Under the pieces are notes generated by a model. The model ran no database searches. It was not told where the DNA came from and was given only the letters and a program-made list of their open reading frames with translations. Below, in pieces: positions 24,698-32,938 of a stretch of DNA of 64,000 bases (its first letter is position 1; each line of letters starts with the position of its first letter). The translations under genes and the position numbers were made by a program. The DNA comes from Prauserella aidingensis (GTDB lineage: Bacteria > Actinomycetota > Actinomycetes > Mycobacteriales > Pseudonocardiaceae), in contig NZ_JAMTCN010000017.1 of assembly GCF_024171865.1 (NCBI RefSeq), positions 1 through 64,000 of the forward strand, read 5' to 3'.

Positions 24698-26134
24698 TCA
24701 GTGCGCGATGCTGACCGAGCGCGTGTTCAGGTAGGCCTCCATCGCCTCCGGACCACCCTCGGTCCCGTAGCCGGAGTCCTTCACGCCGCCGAACGGCAGT
24801 TCCGCGGACGGCATGGCCGGCATGTTGACCCACAGCATGCCCACCTCGACCTTCCGCGTCAGCGTGTCGGCGGCGGCCAGCGACCGGGTGAAGGCGTAGC
24901 CGGCAAGGCCGTACGACAACCGGTTGGCCTCGGTGATCGCCTCGTCGAGGTCGGTGAAGCCGCGGATCGCCGCGACCGGGCCGAACGGCTCCTCGTTGAA
25001 CAGCCGCGCATCGGAGGGGACCTCGTCGAGCACGGTCGGCGCCCAGAAGTTGCCCGCGTCGCCGATCCGCTCACCGCCGGCGAGTGTCGCCGCACCCCGG
25101 CCCACGGCGTCCTCGTGGAGCGAGGCCATGGCGTCGAGACGCCGGCTGTTGGCCAGCGGGCCCATCTCGGTGCCGTCGGCCAGCCCGTCGCCCACCGTCA
25201 CGCCGGTGGCCGATTCCGCCAGCGCCTTGGCGAAGTCGGGGCGCACGGACTCGTGCACCAGGAACCGCGTCGGCGAGATGCACACCTGGCCCGCGTTGCG
25301 GAACTTCGCCTTCGCCATGGTCTTGACCGCGAGCTCCACGTCGGCGTCCTCGCACACGATGACCGGCGCGTGCCCACCCAGCTCCATCGACACGCGCTTC
25401 ATCTGCCGTCCCGCGAGTTCGGCCAGCTGCTTACCGACCGCGGTCGACCCCGTGAAGGTGATCTTGCGGATCGCCGGGTGCGCGATCAGGTACTCGGAGA
25501 TCTCCGCCGGGTCGCCGTAGACGAGCGCGAGGACGCCCGCGGGGAGGCCGGCGTCCTGGAACGCGCTCACCAGCGCCGCCGGGCTGGCAGGAGTCTCCTC
25601 GGGGGCCTTCACGACCATCGAGCACCCGGTGGCCAGGCAGGCACCGAGCTTGCGCACCACCTGGTTGATCGGGAAGTTCCACGGCGTGAAGGCCGCGACC
25701 GGGCCGACCGGGTCCTTCACGACGAGCTGGCGGATCGACGGGTCCGCGCGGTGCGGCACCGTGCGGCCGTAGACGCGCAGTCCCTCGTCGGCGAACCAGT
25801 CGATGATGTCCGCGCCCGCCAGGATCTCGCCCTTGGCCTCGACCAGCGGCTTGCCCTGCTCGCGCGTCATCAGCTCGGCGATCTCACCGACGCGCTCGCG
25901 CACCAGTGCGGCGGCCCGGTGCATGATCGCGGCGCGCTGCGCGGGCGTGTAGTCGCGCCACACCTCGAATCCCCGGCGCACCGAGTCGGCGGCGGCGTCG
26001 AGGTCACGGCGCGAGGCGTGCGCCACACCGCCGATCACCTCGCCGGTCGCGGGGTTGTGGACGTCGATCCGGCGACCGTCCTCCGCATCCCTCCAGTCGT
26101 CGTCGATGAAGAGCCGGGTGTCCGGATAGGTCAT
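24698..26134 (-). CDS. gabD: NAD(P)-dependent succinate-semialdehyde dehydrogenase
   Basis: A 478-residue aldehyde dehydrogenase that oxidises succinate semialdehyde to succinate, the last step of GABA breakdown. It shows [50 protein letters not shown] (catalytic Glu), [14 protein letters not shown] (catalytic Cys about residue 283) and [14 protein letters not shown] near the end, closest to the GabD/ALDH5 subgroup. The start is ATG 26134 behind AAGGAGG. It could feed on GABA made by the guanidino locus at 51-57 kb, although no GABA aminotransferase gene lies in the window. Confidence 0.85.
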   Translation of the reverse strand: MTYPDTRLFIDDDWRDAEDGRRIDVHNPATGEVIGGVAHASRRDLDAAADSVRRGFEVWRDYTPAQRAAIMHRAAALVRERVGEIAELMTREQGKPLVEAKGEILAGADIIDWFADEGLRVYGRTVPHRADPSIRQLVVKDPVGPVAAFTPWNFPINQVVRKLGACLATGCSMVVKAPEETPASPAALVSAFQDAGLPAGVLALVYGDPAEISEYLIAHPAIRKITFTGSTAVGKQLAELAGRQMKRVSMELGGHAPVIVCEDADVELAVKTMAKAKFRNAGQVCISPTRFLVHESVRPDFAKALAESATGVTVGDGLADGTEMGPLANSRRLDAMASLHEDAVGRGAATLAGGERIGDAGNFWAPTVLDEVPSDARLFNEEPFGPVAAIRGFTDLDEAITEANRLSYGLAGYAFTRSLAAADTLTRKVEVGMLWVNMPAMPSAELPFGGVKDSGYGTEGGPEAMEAYLNTRSVSIAH

Positions 26135-26328
26135 CTCGGGGAGCCTCCTTGATCGCGTGCGCTCAGTGTCCGGCGAACGGGCCGTCCCACGAACGGCGCT
26201 GCGGCAACGGGTGTCGTTCCCGGCCGCCGGGTCGGCGGCCGGCGGGTCGGTGCGGCGGGACGGTTCTGCCGTGGCCTCCGCGGACCGGCCACCGTCGACG
26301 GTATCGCGCGGCGGCCGAATCCGGCCCC

Positions 26329-26334
26329 TACGAT
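26329..26334 (+). promoter_or_regulatory. -10 element of the PAP2 gene (leaderless)
   Basis: TACGAT, then 6 nt, then ATG 26341; no ribosome binding site. Confidence 0.5.
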
Positions 26335-26340
26335 GCCGCC

Positions 26341-26940
26341 ATGCCGGTCGCGCTCGCCTGCACCCTCGGCCTCCTCGCGGCGGTCGTCGTCTCGACGGGC
26401 GTCGTCGTGGCGGGCGGCCGCGCCCCGGTCGGTCCGGACGTGGCCGTGGCCGCCGTCGCGGACCGGTTCGGCGAGGAAACGCTCACCGGATTCGTCCTGC
26501 CCACCGAACCTCCGGTGTGGCTCACGGCGCTGGCTCTGCTCACGGCCGCCTCACTGTGGCGGCGCCGGTGGGACGTCGCCGCCACCGCGGTCGGCGCCCC
26601 CACGGTCGCGGTCGCGCTGACCACCTGGGTGGCGAAGCCCCTGTTCGACCGTTGGTACGACGACCACCTCGCCTACCCCAGCGGACACACCGCGGCATTG
26701 GTCTCGACCCTGACCGTGCTGGTGCTGACCTCGCCACCGGCATGGCGCCGCGGGCCGGCGGTGGCAGCGGCGGCCGTCTCCGTCCTCGCCGGTCTCGGCC
26801 TGGTCGGACTCGACCACCACTACGCGACCGACGTCGTGGGCGGCGCCGCACTCGCCGTCGCCGTGACGCTCGTCGTGGCGCGGCTCGCTAGCCGCGCGAC
26901 ACCGGCGCCGACGCCTCGGCGTCCCGCGCCAGAGCCGTGA
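26341..26940 (+). CDS. PAP2-family membrane phosphatase
   Basis: A 199-residue integral membrane phosphatase with about five helices. The PAP2 motifs are present: [11 protein letters not shown] (degenerate motif 1), YPSGHTAAL (motif 2, catalytic His) and [19 protein letters not shown] (motif 3, nucleophilic His and Asp). Motif 1 lacks the usual RP ending, as in several actinobacterial homologues. Likely substrates are lipid pyrophosphates or phosphatidic acid. The start is ATG 26341. Its last 53 nt overlap the end of the convergent zapE gene, so both stop codons lie inside the other gene. Confidence 0.82.
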   Translation: MPVALACTLGLLAAVVVSTGVVVAGGRAPVGPDVAVAAVADRFGEETLTGFVLPTEPPVWLTALALLTAASLWRRRWDVAATAVGAPTVAVALTTWVAKPLFDRWYDDHLAYPSGHTAALVSTLTVLVLTSPPAWRRGPAVAAAAVSVLAGLGLVGLDHHYATDVVGGAALAVAVTLVVARLASRATPAPTPRRPAPEP

Positions 26941-27940
26941 GCCTGCTGACCGCCCGCAGGTACTTCTTGCGATACCCGCCCGCCAGCATCTCCGAGGTGA
27001 ACAGCGTGTCGAGCGAACCGCCCGACACCAGGACCGGAACGGCCCGGTCGTAGAGCCGGTCGGCCAGCGCCACCAGTCGCAGCGCGATGGCCTGGTCGTC
27101 GGCCGCCCGGATGCCGCGGACGTGCACCGCCGACAGGCCGTCGACGAGGCGGCCGTACTTCGACGGATGCAGGTTCGCCAGGTGACCGCACAACGCGTCG
27201 AAGTCGTCGAGGGTGGCGCCGGGACGCTGCTCGGCAGAGGCGAGGAGCTCGTCGTCGGTCAGCGCGGCGGGCGGTTCGGGCAATCCGCGGTGCCGGTAGT
27301 CCGGGCCGTCGACCCGCACGACCTCGAACTTCGCCGACAACGCCTGGATCTCCCGCAGGAAGTCCTCCGCCGCGAACCGGCCCTCGCCGAGCTTGTCGGG
27401 CAGCGTGTTCGAGGTGGCGGCGACGAACACGCCCGCGGCGGCCAACTCCTTGAGCAGCCGGCCGACCAGCATCGTGTCGCCCGGGTCGTCGAGTTCGAAC
27501 TCGTCGATCGCCAGCAACCGGTGTTCCGACAGCCGCCGCACGGCCTCGCCGAACCCGAGCGCACCGACGACGTGGGTCAGCTCGACGAACGTGCCGTACG
27601 ACTTCGGCCCGGGAACCGCGTGCCAGATCGACGCCAGCAGGTGCGTCTTGCCGACGCCGAACCCGCCGTCCAGGTACAGGCCCTGCTTGCCGTCGCCGTC
27701 GGCCCTGCCGCCCTTGCGGCCGAACAACCCGCGCAGGCCGGACCGGGTGCCGCCCGCGGCGCCGACGCGCTCGGCGAACGCACCGCAGGCGGTGACCGCG
27801 GCGGCCTGGCTGGGCTCGTCCGGGTTGGGGATGTAGGTCGAGAGCCGCACGTCGTCGAACCGCGGCGGGGGCACGAGCGTCGTGATCAGCTCGTCCGCGC
27901 CGATCTCGGGACGACGCTCGGTCAGCTTCTCGACAGGCAT
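26888..27940 (-). CDS. zapE: cell division protein ZapE / AFG1-like ATPase
   Basis: A 350-residue AAA+-like ATPase: LYLDGGFGVGKTHLLASIWH (Walker A, about residue 95), LLAIDEFELDDPGDTMLVGRLL (Walker B), VAATSNTLPDKLGEGRF (sensor 1) and a C-terminal region with LSAVHVRGIRAADDQAIALRLVALADRLYD. The family includes yeast mitochondrial AFG1 and E. coli ZapE, which affects Z-ring constriction; in actinobacteria its role is not settled. The start is ATG 27940. It corresponds in position to M. tuberculosis Rv2670c as I recall it. Confidence 0.88.
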   Translation of the reverse strand: MPVEKLTERRPEIGADELITTLVPPPRFDDVRLSTYIPNPDEPSQAAAVTACGAFAERVGAAGGTRSGLRGLFGRKGGRADGDGKQGLYLDGGFGVGKTHLLASIWHAVPGPKSYGTFVELTHVVGALGFGEAVRRLSEHRLLAIDEFELDDPGDTMLVGRLLKELAAAGVFVAATSNTLPDKLGEGRFAAEDFLREIQALSAKFEVVRVDGPDYRHRGLPEPPAALTDDELLASAEQRPGATLDDFDALCGHLANLHPSKYGRLVDGLSAVHVRGIRAADDQAIALRLVALADRLYDRAVPVLVSGGSLDTLFTSEMLAGGYRKKYLRAVSRLTALARDAEASAPVSRG

Positions 27941-28048
27941 GCTCCTCAGGTTAGTCGCCACCCCTGCCGCTCCCGGTTCCGATGTGACCTGGGCCGCCAC
28001 CGGCGCGACGGACCTGCGTGACCGGTCGGCGCATGCTGGGATGGCGGG

Positions 28049-28897
28049 GTGCATCAGCTGTGGCCCGTACCGACCGCCTCCGCGTCCACCTCCGCGTCCG
28101 CCGCCCCGGACACCGCTTTCCCGGGCACCGTCCCGCCGGGCACCGCTTTCCCGGACACTGCCCCGCCGGAGAACACCGTCCCGCCGGAACTGTCCGACGA
28201 CGACCTCGAGGCGATCTACGACTACCCCGCCGACCTCGACCGGCCCTGGGTGCAGGCCAACTTCGTCGCCTCCGCCGACGGCGCCGTCAGCGTCGACGAG
28301 CGGTCCGAGGGCCTGTCCAGCCCGGCCGACAAGCGCGTGTTCCTGCTGGGACGCGACCTCGCCGACGTCGTCCTCGTGGGAGCGGGCACGGCGCTGGCCG
28401 AGACCTACCGCGGCGCCCGCACCACCGAGGCCCGCCGGGAGCGCCGGCGGCGGCACGGCCTGTCGGACGTCCCACCGGTCGCCGTGGTGACCCGCCGCTG
28501 TTCGATCCCGCCGGACGCGCCGGTCGTCACCGACACGTCGGTGCCGACCCTGGTCATCACCGCCGCGGACGCGCCGGCCGACCGCAGGGCCGCGCTCACC
28601 GACGCGGGCGCCGAGGTGCTGCTCGCCGGCGAGGACACCGTCGATCCGGCCGCGGCGATCCGCCTGCTCGGCGAACGCGGCCTCCTCCGCATCGACTGCG
28701 AGGGCGGGCCACACCTGTTCGCCTCCCTCATGGCCGCCGACCTGGTGGACCAGGTGTGCCTGACCTACGCGCCGCTGCTGGCGGGCCCGGGACCGGGCCG
28801 TATCGTCGCGGGCCTGCCGTCGACGCCCCGCGACATGACGCTGCGGTCGCTGCTGCACGAGGACGGGTTCCTGCTCGCCCGCTACCGGCGGGCCTGA
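28049..28897 (+). CDS. pyrimidine reductase family protein (RibD_C / DHFR-like)
   Basis: A 282-residue protein. After a 45-residue low-complexity N-terminus (repeated TAFPGT/TAFPDT words) it has the RibD_C reductase fold: LDRPWVQANFVASADGAVSVDE, VFLLGRDLADVVLVGAGTALAE, DCEGGPHLFASLMAADLVDQVCLTY. It is the counterpart of M. tuberculosis Rv2671, a RibD-like NADPH reductase that can act as a dihydrofolate reductase when overproduced. The start is GTG 28049. It precedes the alpha/beta hydrolase gene as in mycobacteria. Confidence 0.85.
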   Translation: MHQLWPVPTASASTSASAAPDTAFPGTVPPGTAFPDTAPPENTVPPELSDDDLEAIYDYPADLDRPWVQANFVASADGAVSVDERSEGLSSPADKRVFLLGRDLADVVLVGAGTALAETYRGARTTEARRERRRRHGLSDVPPVAVVTRRCSIPPDAPVVTDTSVPTLVITAADAPADRRAALTDAGAEVLLAGEDTVDPAAAIRLLGERGLLRIDCEGGPHLFASLMAADLVDQVCLTYAPLLAGPGPGRIVAGLPSTPRDMTLRSLLHEDGFLLARYRRA

Positions 28898-29122
28898 CAC
28901 CGACTCGCGGCACACCCCGCGCCGCCCGGCGCCCCGCACCACGGGAGACGCGGCGCCCCACCCGGCCCTCACGGCGTGCTCACCGGGACCGTGCGACAGT
29001 AACGCCGCGTACCCCGGCAGCCCGCCGCGGCCACCACGGGTGCCGCCCGCGTGAGGACGACGCCGGCCCACCGGTGCCGCCGACCCACGAGTACCGCCGA
29101 CCGACGAGTGAGGACCTGACCG

Positions 29123-30664
29123 TTGCCGCGCCGCCATCCGCCCCGTCGCAGCGCCCGGCGGGCCGTGCTGGCCGCCCTGCTGCCCGTCCTCGTCGTGGCC
29201 GGGTGCACGGTCGGACCGTCGACGCGGCCCGCCGTGGTCCAGAACGACGCCCCGGCCCCGACCGAGCGGGAGCGGGAGGAGTCGGGACAGCCGCTGCCGC
29301 CGCTCGGCGAGCCCGGCCCGTCGACGCTCGACTGGTCCGACTGCGCGAGCGAGACCCGCGACCGGCTCGGCGGCGCCGCGGGCCGGAACCAGAACTACGA
29401 GTGCGCGTACCTCACGACCACCCTCGACCCGCCGGGGATGCCCGGGCAGGGCCTGACCCGCATGTCGGTGCTCAAGGCCGGCAACGGCCCCGTCCCGCTG
29501 GTCGTCGTCAACGACGTCGACGGCGAACCCGGCACCCTGTACGCGGCGCGGCTCGCGGCGAGCCTGCCCGACGCGCTGTTGGACCGGTTCTCGCTCATCG
29601 GCGTGGACCGGCGTGGCACGGGCGGTTCCGACGCCGTGCGCTGCATCCCGCCGAGCGAGCGCGCGACGCTGCTCGACAGCGACCCGTCGGCGGGCATCGA
29701 CCGTCCGCTGGACGCGGCGCGCACCGCCGGGCAGCAGTGCGCCATCGCGCTCGAGGACGAGCAGGGGGCCATCGACAGCAGGCGCACCACGAGCGACCTC
29801 GACACGCTCCGCGAGAGCCTGGGCATGGACCGCCTCCACGCCCTCGGCCACGGTGAGGGCTCGCGGGTCCTGGCGATGTACTCCGCCCGCTTCCCCGGCA
29901 AGACGGGGCGCATGGTCCTGGACGGCATGCCGGACCCGTCCGACGACCACGCCCGCGTGCTGGGCGGCGTCGCCGGGGGCGCCGAGGCGACGCTCGACGC
30001 GGCGGGCACGGAACTCGGCCGCGACCTGCGCGGCGACGTCACCGCGTTGACCGAACGGCTCGGCCGTGGCGCGCCGTTGACCTCCGACGGCTACCGGCTC
30101 ACCCCGCAGCTCGCGCTCCGTGCGGTGCTGGTCGGTCTCGCCGACCGCGAGCGCTGGTCCGCACTCGCCGACGCCGTCGCCGCGGCGCGCTCCGGCGACC
30201 CGGGCCCCCTGTTCCGGTTCGTCCGCCCGCACGTCGTCGAGGACCAGGTCTCGGCGGCCCGGCTCGACGGCACGATCGCGACCCGGTGCAACGACACCGC
30301 GACGCGCCTGCCCGCCGACCGCCTCGCCTCGACCGCCCGCGACCTCGCGCGCGAGCACCCCGTCTTCGGCGCCACGGTGGCCCAGGAGCTCGTGTGGTGC
30401 AGTCCGTGGCCCACCCGCTCCGGAGAACGCGGCGCGATCGGCTCCGAGCAGGCCCCGCCCATGGTGGTCGTCAGCACCGAGACCGACCCGGTCACGCCCG
30501 GGAAGGGCACGATCCGGGCCGCCGATCAGATGCCGTCGGCCGTGCACGTGGCGTGGAAGGGCGCCGGGCACGGAGCGCTGAGTTCGTCGTGCGTCACCGA
30601 CGCGGCACGGGCCTTCCTCGTCGACGGCGACGTGCCACGGGACGGCACCCTCTGCCCGGCGTGA
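29123..30664 (+). CDS. lipoprotein, alpha/beta-hydrolase (TAP-like) fold, nucleophile missing
   Basis: A 513-residue exported lipoprotein. The signal peptide ends at lipobox LVVAGC (Cys about residue 31). The mature part has a TAP/SlpE-type hydrolase layout: LIGVDRRGTGGSDAVRC (oxyanion region), LHALGHGEGSRVLAMYSARFPG (elbow), a long cap, VVSTETDPVTPGKG (Asp region) and WKGAGHGALSSSC (His region with the C-terminal Cys). At the elbow the expected GxSxG reads GHGEG, so the catalytic Ser is Gly244. Secreted homologues cleave tripeptides; this one may have lost or changed that activity. The start is TTG 29123. It corresponds in position to M. tuberculosis Rv2672. Confidence 0.8.
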   Translation: MPRRHPPRRSARRAVLAALLPVLVVAGCTVGPSTRPAVVQNDAPAPTEREREESGQPLPPLGEPGPSTLDWSDCASETRDRLGGAAGRNQNYECAYLTTTLDPPGMPGQGLTRMSVLKAGNGPVPLVVVNDVDGEPGTLYAARLAASLPDALLDRFSLIGVDRRGTGGSDAVRCIPPSERATLLDSDPSAGIDRPLDAARTAGQQCAIALEDEQGAIDSRRTTSDLDTLRESLGMDRLHALGHGEGSRVLAMYSARFPGKTGRMVLDGMPDPSDDHARVLGGVAGGAEATLDAAGTELGRDLRGDVTALTERLGRGAPLTSDGYRLTPQLALRAVLVGLADRERWSALADAVAAARSGDPGPLFRFVRPHVVEDQVSAARLDGTIATRCNDTATRLPADRLASTARDLAREHPVFGATVAQELVWCSPWPTRSGERGAIGSEQAPPMVVVSTETDPVTPGKGTIRAADQMPSAVHVAWKGAGHGALSSSCVTDAARAFLVDGDVPRDGTLCPA

Positions 30665-30798
30665 CCCGTGGCGTCGTGACGGGCCTGCCGGCAGGCGGTC
30701 GCCGGCCCATTCGCCGCCGCAACGCCGTTGTCGATCATGCCGAACCCCGGCCACCCGTCACTTGACGGAGGGCATGGGGAATGTTTCGCTGACGCGCG

Positions 30799-32052
30799 GT
30801 GAATCTTCTGTCGTTGCTCTCCGGTCTGACCAAGCACGACCCACACGCCATCATCGCGATCGACGCCGATCCCGTGCAGCCTGCTCACGTGAGCCGCTCA
30901 GAACTGTGGCGGCGCACGCTGCAACTGCGCGCGGACCTGGCGACGGCGGGCGTGGGGCGTGGTGACGTCGTCGCCGTGTGCCTGCCGAACTGGTCCGACC
31001 TGCTCGGCTGGCAGATCGCGACCGCGTCCCTCGGCGCGTGCGCTCTCGGACTGGACCCTTCGGCCCCGGTCGGCGACCTCGCGGCTGCCGTGACCGACGC
31101 GCGACCGCGTGTACTCGCGCTCGACCGGAACGTGCCCGCGGCACTCACCGACCGGCTCCGCGACAGCGGCGCATCGCCCGGCGACCCGCCTCCCGCCGTC
31201 GCGGTCGTGCCGGGTCCCTGGTCCGAACCGCCCGTCGATCCGTCGCCGTGGGACCTGGGTGGCGGCGCATGGCAGCCCAGCGCAGCGACCGCAGGCATGC
31301 CGATGCCCGCGACCAGCGGCGACGAACCCGCCGTGGCGTTCGCGCCCGGGCTCGCGCGCTACCGCGAGTCGGTCGTCGTGCGGCACGCGACGTCGACGGC
31401 GACCGCGCTCGGACTCGGCGACGGCGACCTGGTCGTCTGCACCCGGCCCGCGACTCGGCCCATCGCGTGGTCGTTCGCGCTCGCCGCGCTCGCGGGCGGG
31501 GCGACGTACCTGTTCGATCCGCACCTCGACGAGTCCACCCTGCCCGGCGAACTCGTCCGGTTCGGCGCGACCCACCTCGCCACCGACGAGGGAACGGCAC
31601 TGCGGCTCGCCAAGTCCTGTCACGCCCAGGGCCGCGACGCCGCCGCCTCGCTGCCCGCGCTGCGGTGGGTGGGCATCGCCAACGCCACCACCGCCGACGC
31701 CGCGCAGAGCCTCGACGAACTCGGTGTGCCCGCCCGCGGCTTCTACGCACCGGCAGGCGTGCTCGCGCCGTTCGCGGTGTGGGACACCGACCGGCCCACC
31801 GCGGACCGCTGGCTCGGCGGCGGACGGCCGGTGTGCAGCGACGTCGACATTCGCGTGACCGACCCCGGCACCGGCGAGGCCGTCCCCGCCGGTGAGACCG
31901 GCCTGATCGAGCTGCGCGGCGCGTGCGTGCCCGAAACCCGTGCCGACGCGGACGAGGCCGCGCACTCCGAGTGGTACTCCACCGGCGACCGGGGCGCCCT
32001 CACCACTGACGGCGACGTGCGGTTCGACGGCCCCGACCACCACGAGACGTGA
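30799..32052 (+). CDS. AMP-binding (ANL) domain-like protein, C-terminal domain absent
   Basis: A 417-residue protein resembling the large N-terminal domain of acyl/aryl-CoA synthetases: SRSELWRRTLQLRADLATAGVGRGDVVAVCLPN, WSFALAALAGGATYLFDP, GVLAPFAVWDTDRPT and ETGLIELRGACVPET...EWYSTGDRGALTTDGDVRF. The sequence stops at the hinge after FDGPDHHET, so the C-terminal lid with the catalytic Lys is missing, and the P-loop (TSGTTGxPK) is not recognisable. It is probably not a functional adenylating enzyme alone. The start is GTG 30799. It is followed after 30 bp by a DedA-like gene on the same strand. Confidence 0.65.
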   Translation: MNLLSLLSGLTKHDPHAIIAIDADPVQPAHVSRSELWRRTLQLRADLATAGVGRGDVVAVCLPNWSDLLGWQIATASLGACALGLDPSAPVGDLAAAVTDARPRVLALDRNVPAALTDRLRDSGASPGDPPPAVAVVPGPWSEPPVDPSPWDLGGGAWQPSAATAGMPMPATSGDEPAVAFAPGLARYRESVVVRHATSTATALGLGDGDLVVCTRPATRPIAWSFALAALAGGATYLFDPHLDESTLPGELVRFGATHLATDEGTALRLAKSCHAQGRDAAASLPALRWVGIANATTADAAQSLDELGVPARGFYAPAGVLAPFAVWDTDRPTADRWLGGGRPVCSDVDIRVTDPGTGEAVPAGETGLIELRGACVPETRADADEAAHSEWYSTGDRGALTTDGDVRFDGPDHHET

Positions 32053-32069
32053 GCCCGGCACCGGTCCTC

Positions 32070-32075
32070 TACGGT
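32070..32075 (+). promoter_or_regulatory. -10 element of the TVP38-like gene
   Basis: TACGGT, then 7 nt, then GTG 32083; no ribosome binding site. It suggests an own promoter rather than co-transcription with the AMP-binding gene. Confidence 0.45.
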
Positions 32076-32082
32076 TGATCCC

Positions 32083-32766
32083 GTGCCGCGCCGGACCAAG
32101 CTCGTTGTCGGAATCCTGCTTCTCGCGGCGTGCGTCCCGGTGGCCCTGTGGCTGCCGCTCCCGTCCCCGGCCGAGATGCGCGCCTGGGCCGATGAAGCCG
32201 GCGCCATGGGCGCCGCGGTGTTCCTGGTCGCCTACGCCGTGTGCACGGTCGCGCCCATCCCCCGCACCGTCTTCAACCTCGCCGCGGGCCTGATGCTCGG
32301 GCACGTCGCGGGCGTGGGCGTCGCCATCACCGCCACGATCCTGTCCGGCCTGTGCGGCTTCCTCCTCGCCCGTCTGCTGGGCAGGGAATTCGTCACCCGC
32401 CATCTGCACCGCACGCCGGTGCACGCGGTCAACGCCCGCCTGGCCGGCGGCGGTATGCTTGCCGTCGCCTCGCTGCGGCTGATCCCGGTCGTGCCGTTCG
32501 CACCGCTGAGCTACTGCTGCGGTGTGTCGTCGATCGCACTTCGGCCGTATCTCGTCGGCACCGCGCTCGGCAGTGTTCCGGGCACGATCGCCGTCGTCGT
32601 GCTCGGTGACGCCCTGACCGGCAGTACGCCGCCTGCGCTGCTGGTCTGTTACGCCGTGTTCGCCACGCTCGGCGCGGCGGGCCTGGTGCGGGTCGTCCGA
32701 ACGGCGGCGCCGGCCGACGGCCGGGTGGCCGACACGGACGCCCGGCCGGACGGCGCAACCGACTAG
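32083..32766 (+). CDS. TVP38/TMEM64 (DedA superfamily) membrane protein
   Basis: A 227-residue membrane protein with the SNARE-associated/VTT domain: VCTVAPIPRTVFNLAAGLMLG, ILSGLCGFLLARLLGREFV and LRLIPVVPFAPLSYCCGVSSI, where the RLIPVVPF re-entrant loop is the family hallmark. DedA-superfamily proteins act in membrane lipid scrambling or transport and in envelope homeostasis. There are about five helices plus a hydrophilic C-terminal tail (DGRVADTDARPDGATD). The start is GTG 32083. Confidence 0.88.
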   Translation: MPRRTKLVVGILLLAACVPVALWLPLPSPAEMRAWADEAGAMGAAVFLVAYAVCTVAPIPRTVFNLAAGLMLGHVAGVGVAITATILSGLCGFLLARLLGREFVTRHLHRTPVHAVNARLAGGGMLAVASLRLIPVVPFAPLSYCCGVSSIALRPYLVGTALGSVPGTIAVVVLGDALTGSTPPALLVCYAVFATLGAAGLVRVVRTAAPADGRVADTDARPDGATD

Positions 32767-32938
32767 CCGGCGGACGGTTCGCCTCAGGCGGGCCGGGCCG
32801 GGCAGCTACACTCGACACGGGCGCTAGCGGGGTGGCGCACCGGTCCTTCCGAGAACTCGAGCCGTCCCACTCGTAGGCGGCGAGTTCGAGCAGCAGCCGA
32901 GCAGTACCCGAGGAGAAGGCGTCATCGACACCGGTCAG

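Noticed and set aside
27941-30754. Upstream extension of the zapE frame to over 1200 codons
   Set aside because: The extension is antisense to the pyrimidine reductase and hydrolase genes and lacks protein-like composition; ATG 27940 fits the family start.
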